A DNA stretch of 64,000 nucleotides from Streptomyces cavernicola (GTDB lineage: Bacteria > Actinomycetota > Actinomycetes > Streptomycetales > Streptomycetaceae): NCBI RefSeq assembly GCF_029968035.1, contig NZ_JASCIQ010000023.1, positions 62,001 through 126,000 of the forward strand, given 5' to 3'. Shown in pieces: positions 57,719 through 64,000 of the stretch; position 1 is the stretch's first letter, and each line of letters starts with the position of its first letter. The notes below the pieces were generated by a model. The model saw nothing but the letters and a program-made list of their open reading frames with translations. It made no database searches and had not been told where the DNA came from. The position numbers and the translations under genes were made by a program.

Positions 57719-59346
57719 GCGAGCCACACCTTGTCGAACCGGGCCCAGTCGAGGGAGTTGGCGGGCGCGTCCGTCTCGATGCCCCGGACGCCGGGGGCCG
57801 TGCCGAGGATCCAGTCCGCGAACCCCCAGACCAGGAAGCCGCCTTCGGCGTGCAGGCGGCGCTGCATCCGCTGGTAGACGCCGGCGCGCGCCTTCTTGTC
57901 CTTCGTGGACTGCGCCTGTTGGTAGAGCGCGTCGAAGTCCTTGTGCTGCCAGTGGGTGGCGTTGGTGGTGGAGTCGGTGAGCAGCCGCTGCGAGATGTGT
58001 GCCTCGATGGGCATCGCGCCCGAGCGGTACGAGCAGAGGGTACCGCCGTCGAGGATGTCCTGCCAGTAGCTGTCCTTGCTGCCGGTCCTCACCTTGACCT
58101 CGACGCCCGCCTTGGCGGCCTGGTCGCGGAAGATCGAGGCGGCCTCGGTGAACCCGGCGGCGACCGGCGAGGTGTCGAGCGTGACCCTGAGGTCCTCCGC
58201 GCCTGCCTTCTTCAGCAGGGACTTGGCCCGGTCGAGGTCCTGCTCGCGCTGCGGCAGGCCGTCCGCGTAGTACTCGTACCCCTTGCCGAACAGGTCGTTG
58301 CCGATCTCGCCCGCGCCCGCGAGCGCACCGTCGACCAGCTCCTTGCGGTCGGCGATCAGGAAGAACGCCTCGCGGACCCGCTTGTCGTCGAAGGGCTTGC
58401 GGTCGGTCTTCATCGCGAACGACTGCATGGCGCTGTTGCGCAGCCGGACGATCTCGATCTGTCCCTTGCCCTCGTGCGCGCGGCCGGTCGTGGGGTTCAG
58501 CTCGTGCGCGTACTCGACCTGCCCGCCGAGCAGGGCGTTGACGCGCGCGGACTCCTCGTTGGCGATGACGATCTCCAGCTCGTCGAGGTGCGGCGCGCCG
58601 TCCCAGTACGCCGTGTTCCGCTGGAACACGGCGTACTTGCCGGGTGCGAAGGAGACGAAGCGGAACGGGCCGCTGCCGACCGGCTTCGCGTCGAACTCCT
58701 CCGCGCCCTCCGGGACGATGTACGCGCCGAACGCGGCCAGGATGTTGGGGAATTCGGCCGTCGGGCGCTTGAGCACGAACTCGACGGTCCGCTCGTCCAC
58801 GGCCCGGCTCGCCTTGAGGTCGATGGGCTCCAGGGAGGCCTTGGCGCGGAACGCCTTCTTCGGGTCGGCGATGCGGCGGAAGCTGTAGAGCACGTCCTTC
58901 GCGGTGACCGGCTTGCCGTCGTGGAACTCGGCCTTGCGGAGGCTGACCTGCCAGCGGTCGAGGCCGCCGTTGGACTCCCAGCCGGAGGCCAGGCGGGGCT
59001 CGGCGGACAGGTCGGCGCCGTAGTCGGCGAGCTTGTCGAAGAGGGCCTTGGCGCGGGCGACGTCGGCGAACAGGTTGCTCAGGTGCGGGTCGAGGGTCTC
59101 GCTCGCCCCGCCGCCCGCGAACGCGGCGCGCAGCCGGCCGCCGCGCTTCGGCTTGCCGTCGCCCTTGCCGCCCGGCGCGGCGGCGGGACCGGACGCGCCG
59201 CAGCCGGAGAGGGCGAGCGCGCCGAACCCGGCGGCCCCGGACGCGGCGAGAAAGCCCCGGCGGCGCAGGCCCGGGAAGCGCGGGTGGGGCGTGTCGTGCC
59301 TGTCGTACGCGTTGTGCGTGTCGTGCGTGTCGTGCGTGGGGTTCAT
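57715..59346 (-). CDS. ABC importer substrate-binding lipoprotein (SBP_bac_5)
   Basis: A 543-residue peptide/nickel/opine-type binding protein. A Tat-like basic motif (LRRRGFLAASGAAGFGALAL) leads to the lipobox LSGC with C49 as lipidation site; the mature part has family segments GGLDRWQVSLRKAEFHDGKP, DVLYSFRRIADP and VGSGPFRFVSFAPGKY. Before the signal core are five histidines in 21 residues (HDTHDTHNAYDRHDTPH). Related proteins bind metal chelates such as Ni-His2 or opine metallophores. 47 nt separate it from the methyltransferase gene, the only non-overlapping junction in the operon. Confidence 0.87.
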   Translation of the reverse strand: MNPTHDTHDTHNAYDRHDTPHPRFPGLRRRGFLAASGAAGFGALALSGCGASGPAAAPGGKGDGKPKRGGRLRAAFAGGGASETLDPHLSNLFADVARAKALFDKLADYGADLSAEPRLASGWESNGGLDRWQVSLRKAEFHDGKPVTAKDVLYSFRRIADPKKAFRAKASLEPIDLKASRAVDERTVEFVLKRPTAEFPNILAAFGAYIVPEGAEEFDAKPVGSGPFRFVSFAPGKYAVFQRNTAYWDGAPHLDELEIVIANEESARVNALLGGQVEYAHELNPTTGRAHEGKGQIEIVRLRNSAMQSFAMKTDRKPFDDKRVREAFFLIADRKELVDGALAGAGEIGNDLFGKGYEYYADGLPQREQDLDRAKSLLKKAGAEDLRVTLDTSPVAAGFTEAASIFRDQAAKAGVEVKVRTGSKDSYWQDILDGGTLCSYRSGAMPIEAHISQRLLTDSTTNATHWQHKDFDALYQQAQSTKDKKARAGVYQRMQRRLHAEGGFLVWGFADWILGTAPGVRGIETDAPANSLDWARFDKVWLA

Positions 59347-59393
59347 GGCGGTGTCCTTGTCGTGGTGAGGCTCGAACCAGCGGGCGGATCAGG

Positions 59394-60200
59394 TCAGTTG
59401 AGGCGGCGGGCGACGAGGTGCAGCCGGTCGGCGTCCGTGACGGCGCCCGGCGCATCGCCCTCGCGCCACTCCGGTTCCGTACGCGGACCCGGGCCGTCGT
59501 ACAGGGCGAGCACCTCGAAGCCGTGGCTCGCCACCATGTGCCGCAGCTCCAGGGGGAAAAGGAGCCGCCAGGCGGACCGCTGCTCGGCCGGCTCGGACCC
59601 GTCATCGGCGGTCCACACCCGGGTGCGGCGCAGGAGTTGCGCGGTGCGGTCGACGTACAGGGTGGTGGTGGACTCGTACGCGACGCCCCGCCAGGTGAAT
59701 CCGTTGACGCGCGGCGCGTCCAGGAGCTCCGTGCGGCCGAGGAAGAACGCGCCGTTGCGCATCTCCGCGACCAGGAGCCCGCCGGGCGCGAGGCTGCGGC
59801 GCACCGAGGCGAGGCAGCCGTCGAGCTCGGCGTTGGTGTGGCAGTAGAGCAGCGCGCTGTCCAGACACACCACGGCGTCGAACTCCCGCCCAGGCAAAGC
59901 GAATTGGCGCAGGTCGGCCCGGACGTACTCCGGTCCGGGGTGCTGGGCGCGGGCGTACGCGAGCATCGCGTCGGAGAGGTCCGCGCCGGTGACCGTACGG
60001 CCCGCGCGGTGCAGGTGCGCGGCGTCGCGGCCGGTGCCGCAGCCCAGGTCGAGGACGCGGGGGCCCGCCCCGTACCGGCGCAGACAGTCCTCGGCCCAGC
60101 GCCCGGCGAGCCGCTCGGGGTCGGGGAAGCGGGCCTCGTACAGCTCGGGGTTGTCGGTCAGGAGGTTCGCGGTCGCGGGCTGCGACAGGGGCTCGCTCAT
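59394..60200 (-). CDS. SAM-dependent methyltransferase of the 54-64 kb operon
   Basis: A 268-residue class I methyltransferase: motif I PRVLDLGCGTGRDAAHLHRA (about residue 48), VTGADLSDAMLAYARAQHPG and FDAVVCLDSALLYCHTNAEL. It belongs to the small-molecule type (N- or O-methylation), with no similarity seen to nicotianamine synthase. Its ATG overlaps the MFS stop (ATGA). In the operon it probably modifies the product built by the PLP and enolase-family enzymes. Confidence 0.82.
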   Translation of the reverse strand: MSEPLSQPATANLLTDNPELYEARFPDPERLAGRWAEDCLRRYGAGPRVLDLGCGTGRDAAHLHRAGRTVTGADLSDAMLAYARAQHPGPEYVRADLRQFALPGREFDAVVCLDSALLYCHTNAELDGCLASVRRSLAPGGLLVAEMRNGAFFLGRTELLDAPRVNGFTWRGVAYESTTTLYVDRTAQLLRRTRVWTADDGSEPAEQRSAWRLLFPLELRHMVASHGFEVLALYDGPGPRTEPEWREGDAPGAVTDADRLHLVARRLN

Positions 60201-61456
60201 GCCGCCACCGTCACGGTCCGCGTGGGGGAGGGGAGGGCCTCGCGCCGGTGCAGCCAGGCCACCGCGCCGGCCGAGACGAGGCCGAAGGCCAGGCAGCACG
60301 CCCAGGGCAGCAGGGCGAGGCCGGTGCGCGCGCCGGTGTCCATGGCCCAGCCGACGAGTGCGTTGCCGACGGCGGCCGCGATGCCCGAGACCACGTAGAA
60401 CAGGCCGAAGTACGTGCCGGTGAGTTCGGGGCGGCCGAAGCCCGGGATCAGCTCCATCACGAACGGCGAGGCGATCATCACCCCGAGGTAGAGCAGCAGC
60501 GCCCCGGCGAGCACGGGCAGCGCGCGCAGCGCGGCCTCCGCCACCCCGCCGGGCGCGCCCTCGTACAGCGTCACCGCCATCGGCGGCACGAACGACAGGC
60601 CCATCAGGGCGAGCCCGAGGCTGATCCAACGCGCCCTGCTGCCACGGGACTTGAGCCTGCGGGTGAGGCGCAGCTGCAGCCACAGGTTGGTGAGGGTGCC
60701 GACGAGGAAGACGATCCCGGCGGCCCCGTCCCAGCCGGTGGCACGCCGCGCGCCGTCCGGGAGCAGCAGATACAGCTGGTTCTCCATGGTGAACAGCCCG
60801 ACCATGGCGAGCGCGAACGCCACGAAGCGCCGGTTGCCCACGACCTCCCGCCAGTCCGCGACGACGCTGTTCCCGCTGGCGGCGACCTCGCGGGCGGGCA
60901 GGACGAGGGCCTGCGCGACGGTGAGGACGGCGAAGATCCCGGCGGCGGTGAGCGCGGAGGTGCGGAAGTCCACGAGCAGCAGCGCGCTGCCGAGCAGCGG
61001 TCCGATCAGCGCGCCCGTCGTCGCGAACACGTTGAACAGGGCGAACGCCTCCGCCTTCCGCTCGCCCGCCGCCAGGGCCAGATAGGCGCGTACGGCCGGG
61101 TTGAACAGCGCCCCGGCGAGCCCGCTGAGCACAGAGGCGGCGAGCAGTACGGCGAGTCCGTCGCCGAGCGCGAACAGGCCGAAGCCGACGGTGCGCAGCG
61201 CACACCCGGCGATGATCACGCCGCGTGCGCCGAGCCGGTCAGCGGCTGAACCGCCGATCAGGAACAGGCCCTGCTGGCTGAGGTTGCGCACCCCGAGCAC
61301 GATCCCGACGACCGCCGCGGAGAGCCCGAGGTCGTCGCTCAGGTGCAGGGCGAGATAGGGGACGAGGAGGTAGAAGCCGGTGTTGACGCCGAGCTGGTTG
61401 ACCAGGAGCAGACGGATGGCGAGCGGAAAGCCGCGCATCTCGCGCAACGCGTTCAC
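60197..61456 (-). CDS. MFS exporter of the 54-64 kb operon
   Basis: A 419-residue major facilitator with 12 helices, of the drug/siderophore-exporter type: VPYLALHLSDDLGLSAAVVG, SAADRLGARGVIIAGCALRT and FNPAVRAYLALAAGERKAEA. GTG 61456 overlaps the preceding stop (GTGA). Placed between the biosynthetic genes and the importer, it is the likely exporter of the operon's product. Confidence 0.85.
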   Translation of the reverse strand: MNALREMRGFPLAIRLLLVNQLGVNTGFYLLVPYLALHLSDDLGLSAAVVGIVLGVRNLSQQGLFLIGGSAADRLGARGVIIAGCALRTVGFGLFALGDGLAVLLAASVLSGLAGALFNPAVRAYLALAAGERKAEAFALFNVFATTGALIGPLLGSALLLVDFRTSALTAAGIFAVLTVAQALVLPAREVAASGNSVVADWREVVGNRRFVAFALAMVGLFTMENQLYLLLPDGARRATGWDGAAGIVFLVGTLTNLWLQLRLTRRLKSRGSRARWISLGLALMGLSFVPPMAVTLYEGAPGGVAEAALRALPVLAGALLLYLGVMIASPFVMELIPGFGRPELTGTYFGLFYVVSGIAAAVGNALVGWAMDTGARTGLALLPWACCLAFGLVSAGAVAWLHRREALPSPTRTVTVAA

Positions 61457-62511
61457 GACCGCACCCCCGGCCGCTCGACGACCCCAAGTCCCGTGCTGTC
61501 AGGGGCGGTTACGGTGCCGTCCGCGCCGCCGATGCCCGTCCACGGGTCGTCGGCGAGCAGCAGATGCCCGTCCAGGTCGACCCAACGGGCCCGGTCGACG
61601 AGGTGCACGGCCGGTGCGATGCCGAGCGTGCTGGCCGTCAGACAGCCCACCATCAGCGCGGTGCCCGTGCCCTCGACGAGCCCGGCGATCCGCAGCGCGG
61701 CGCCCACCCCGCCGCACTTGGCGAGCTTCACGTTCACGCCATGCACACGCCCCGCCAGGCGTCGGGCGTCCTCGACGTCGACGGCGTCCTCGTCCGCGAT
61801 CACCGGCAGCGGCGAGCCCTCGGCGAGCCGGGCGAGGTCTTCCGGAGTGCCGGGCGGCAGTGGCTGCTCGACCGCCTCCACGCCCAACTCGGCGTACTGC
61901 GGCAGGAGTTGGCAGGCGGTGTGGAAGGACCAGGCGCCGTTGGGGTCGAGGAGCAGCCGTGCCTCGGGCGCCGCGGCGCGCACGGCGCGTACCCGCTCCA
62001 GGTCGTCCGCCGGGTCCGGGGCGCCGGCCTTCAGCTTGAGGACGGAGAACCCGGCGCGGGCCAGCTCGGCGGCCTGGGCCGCGGCGCTCTCCGGGGCGGT
62101 GATGCCGATGGTGCGGGCGGTCGCGGCGCGGGGCCGGCCGGAGGCTGCACCGATGAGCCGGTGGACGGGGACGCCGGCACGCTTGCCGACCAGGTCGAGC
62201 AGCGCGGACTCCACCGCGGCGGTCACGCTCGGCGGCACACCGGGGCGGCCGCACTCGGGCCCGTCCCGCAGCGCTTCGAGGGCGCTCTCCGGACCGGCGA
62301 AGCCGCTCAACCACCGCGCCTGGTCGTGCAGTTGACGCTCAAGGGTCGCCGCGTCCAGGCCGTAGTACACGCTGCTGACGGCCTCGCCGTGGCCGCGCTG
62401 CCCGTCATGCTCGACGGTCAGCCACACCGCGTCGCGGGCGGCCATGGTGGAGCGTGATATTCGCAGAGGTTCGGTGAGGTGGAGGCGCACGGTGCGCAGG
62501 TGTGACTTCAC
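61453..62511 (-). CDS. enolase-superfamily enzyme, dipeptide epimerase type
   Basis: A 352-residue protein with an enolase N-terminal cap (SHLRTVRLHLTEPLRISRST) and a barrel with the expected catalytic residues: the KxK motif in SVLKLKAGAP, metal ligands in LLLDPNGAWSF, VEQPLPPGT and PVIADEDAVD, and the second lysine in VNVKLAKCGGVGAAL. This is the pattern of L-Ala-D/L-Glu epimerases and related racemases, so it likely inverts an alpha-carbon of an amino-acid derivative. GTG 62511 overlaps the PLP enzyme stop (GTGA). Exact substrate unknown. Confidence 0.85.
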   Translation of the reverse strand: MKSHLRTVRLHLTEPLRISRSTMAARDAVWLTVEHDGQRGHGEAVSSVYYGLDAATLERQLHDQARWLSGFAGPESALEALRDGPECGRPGVPPSVTAAVESALLDLVGKRAGVPVHRLIGAASGRPRAATARTIGITAPESAAAQAAELARAGFSVLKLKAGAPDPADDLERVRAVRAAAPEARLLLDPNGAWSFHTACQLLPQYAELGVEAVEQPLPPGTPEDLARLAEGSPLPVIADEDAVDVEDARRLAGRVHGVNVKLAKCGGVGAALRIAGLVEGTGTALMVGCLTASTLGIAPAVHLVDRARWVDLDGHLLLADDPWTGIGGADGTVTAPDSTGLGVVERPGVRS

Positions 62512-63752
62512 AGCTGGTCTTCCACGGGAGGGACGGGGCCGGACGCCTGAGCGCCGACGGTTTCGACAGGGACGCCGACGGTTTCGATACGGGCGGCGAG
62601 CGGACCGGAGGAGGGCTGGGCCGTCGGTTCGGCGGGCGAACCGGAAGGGGGTCGGGGCGTCGTTTCGGCGAGCGGATCGGCGACGGTCCGGCACCGCACC
62701 CAGCCGGTCGCCTCCACGGCGCGCGCGTACGGGATCTCGACGGGCCGTACGGCCGCGGTGGCGCGGTCGATGCCGTGCGCGGCGGCGAAGTCGTCGTCGT
62801 ACACGCTGTTCAGGTAGCGGTGCGGGCCGTCGGGGAAGACCGTGGCGACCACCGCGCCGGGGTGCACGCGGGCCGCCCAGGCGGCGACGAGGGCCGCGGC
62901 CCCGGTGCTCCAGCCGCCGCTGACGAACGCCCCGGAGGCCAGGCGGCGGCAGGCGTCGGCGGCCTCGGCGGGACCCACCCAGTGGACCTCGTCGAACGCT
63001 TCGTAGGCGACGTTGCGCGGGTGGATGGAGCTGCCGAGGCCCCGCATCAGACGGGGCCGTGCGGGCTGCCCGAAGATCGTCGAACCGGTGGCGTCCACGC
63101 CGATGAGCCGCAGGTCCGGCCAGTGCCGGCGCAGCGGACCGATCACGCCCGCACTGTGCCCACCCGTGCCGACGCTGCACACCAGCACGTCCAAGTGGTC
63201 GAGTTGCGCGGCGAGTTCGGCCGCGAGCGAGGCGTAACCCGCCGTGTTGTCGGGGTTGTTGTACTGGTCCGGCCAGTACGCGCCCGGCAGCACCGCAAGC
63301 AGCTCCCGCAGCCTCGCCAGCCGCGCCGCCTGCCAGCCGCCCTTCGCCGCCGGGCGGTCGACGATCTCCAGGCGCGCGCCGTGGGCCCGCAGCAACTGCC
63401 GCATGGACGGCTCCAGTTCGGCATCGCCCACCAGGACGATCGGATGGCCGAGCGCCTGACCGGCGAAGGCCAGGCCGACGCCCAGCGTCCCCGAGGTGGA
63501 CTCCACCACCGGCGCGCCGGGCCGCAGCTCACCGCGCTCACGCGCGCCGAGCAGCATCGACACGGCCGCCCGCGCCTTCATGCCGCCCGCCCCGAGGCCC
63601 TCCAGCTTCGCCCAGAAACCCGGCTGCGGACAGGGCAGGTCGACGCCCACCCGAGCCAGCGGCGTACCCCCGAGCAGACGCAGCAACTCCCGGTTGCCAG
63701 AAGGGTGTTGAAGCCTCGGGGCGGTCGGGCCCGCCGTGGTCAGGGCGGTCAT
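62508..63752 (-). CDS. PLP-dependent cysteine-synthase-family enzyme (SbnA-like)
   Basis: A 414-residue fold-type II PLP enzyme. The PLP lysine is in GAGGMKARAAVSML, the phosphate loop is VCSVGTGGHSAGV, and the substrate loop is VVESTSGTLGVGLAFAG. It resembles the branch containing SbnA, which joins O-phosphoserine and glutamate to make diaminopropionate precursors, more than plain cysteine synthase. The last 60 residues are Pro/Ser/Thr-rich and disordered. ATG 63752 overlaps the DUF364-like stop (ATGA). Likely first committed step of the operon's product. Confidence 0.82.
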   Translation of the reverse strand: MTALTTAGPTAPRLQHPSGNRELLRLLGGTPLARVGVDLPCPQPGFWAKLEGLGAGGMKARAAVSMLLGARERGELRPGAPVVESTSGTLGVGLAFAGQALGHPIVLVGDAELEPSMRQLLRAHGARLEIVDRPAAKGGWQAARLARLRELLAVLPGAYWPDQYNNPDNTAGYASLAAELAAQLDHLDVLVCSVGTGGHSAGVIGPLRRHWPDLRLIGVDATGSTIFGQPARPRLMRGLGSSIHPRNVAYEAFDEVHWVGPAEAADACRRLASGAFVSGGWSTGAAALVAAWAARVHPGAVVATVFPDGPHRYLNSVYDDDFAAAHGIDRATAAVRPVEIPYARAVEATGWVRCRTVADPLAETTPRPPSGSPAEPTAQPSSGPLAARIETVGVPVETVGAQASGPVPPVEDQL

Positions 63753-64000
63753 CGGACACCTCCGTAGCGGTGGATCACACCGGGCCCGCCGTCCAGCCAG
63801 AAGAACGGGTACGGCTCGGCGCACACCGCGCTCACCCCGGCGCCGATCAGCCGTGGCAGCACCGCGCTCCCCGTCTGCGCGAACATCACCAGCGGCTTGC
63901 CGTGCCGCTGCGCATGCTCGCGCAACGGCTCGAAACTGCCGTTGCCGAGCGTCATCCCCGAGGCGAGCACCGCGTCACACCGCTCCAACCCGGCCCCCGC
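63749..64000 (-). CDS. DUF364-like (putative heavy-metal chelation) protein, cut by window end
   Basis: Only the last 83 codons are in the window; the frame is open to the right edge. The visible part, CDAVLASGMTLGNGSFEPLR, KPLVMFAQTGSAVLPRLIGA and GVSAVCAEPYPFFWLDGGPG, has the Rossmann-like GxTLxNGxxxxL pattern of DUF364/DUF4213 proteins, a family annotated as possibly metal-chelating. The stop overlaps the PLP-enzyme start by 4 nt, so it belongs to the same operon. The operon's promoter lies outside the window. Confidence 0.65.
   Translation of the reverse strand, partial: AGAGLERCDAVLASGMTLGNGSFEPLREHAQRHGKPLVMFAQTGSAVLPRLIGAGVSAVCAEPYPFFWLDGGPGVIHRYGGVR

Noticed and set aside
59394..60200. 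Nicotianamine-synthase-like (CntL) enzyme in the metallophore-like operon
   Set aside because: The sequence has ordinary class I methyltransferase motifs and no visible resemblance to nicotianamine synthases.

Overview
The window is very GC-rich DNA with GGAGG-type ribosome binding sites, many GTG/TTG starts, 4-nt stop/start overlaps, Tat-type signal peptides, a GerW sporulation gene, and a 2-methylisoborneol (2-MIB) operon beside an EshA-type encapsulin. Together with a DasR-like operator in front of a GH20 hexosaminidase, this points to a Streptomyces chromosome, probably an accessory or arm-proximal part because several genes are decayed. No rRNA, tRNA, CRISPR array or intact insertion sequence was seen. 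All identifications are from reading the sequence; nothing was searched.

Layout. 0-4.4 kb: DoxX and Nudix genes, then a divergent pair of ketoglutarate-semialdehyde-type aldehyde dehydrogenase and MFS transporter sharing a control region with two matching 15-bp operator candidates. 4.4-10.4 kb: a leftward operon of exported and WXG100-like proteins (two tandem paralogues, a lipoprotein, a 718-aa protein, and a repeat protein with a helical C-terminus). 10.7-15.7 kb: cation homeostasis: an antiporter relic, a RCK-TM-TM-RCK channel-like protein, and a TrkA/TrkH (Ktr-like) pair. 16.1-24.4 kb: a NfeD-like, flotillin and giant AAA+ ATPase set followed by a SRPBCC protein. 24.4-28.6 kb: GerW protein, a broken serine hydrolase, a Rieske oxygenase, a protoglobin and a CBS-domain protein. 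28.8-35.8 kb: carbohydrate scavenging with two GH20 enzymes, one divergent GH95 enzyme and a truncated sugar-type MFS gene. 36-45 kb: DUF4822 protein, Lrp regulator with divergent APC transporter, a reductase plus CMD protein, secreted cholesterol oxidase, an orphan Imm21 immunity gene, an Fe-S old yellow enzyme and a secreted protein. 45-49 kb: the 2-MIB operon (encapsulin shell, 2-MIB synthase, GPP methyltransferase) with a strong terminator. 49.5-53.3 kb: a ribbon-helix-helix protein with an unusual array of 10/11-bp repeats, DUF4097 protein, and an ABC exporter whose ATPase gene is frameshifted. 54.3-64 kb: one tightly coupled leftward operon combining a PLP-dependent synthase, dipeptide-epimerase-like enolase, MFS exporter, methyltransferase, a peptide/nickel/opine-type ABC importer with His-rich tails, and a DUF364-like protein cut by the window edge.

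The most notable items are the last operon, which looks like a make-export-reimport system for a small metal-binding amino-acid derivative; the tandem helical-turn-spaced repeats at 49.5 kb; the terpene-encapsulin operon; and the NfeD-flotillin-AAA locus. Several genes carry apparent single frameshifts (4508-5680 C-terminus, antiporter relic, ABC ATPase); these may be real decay or assembly errors and should be checked against reads.
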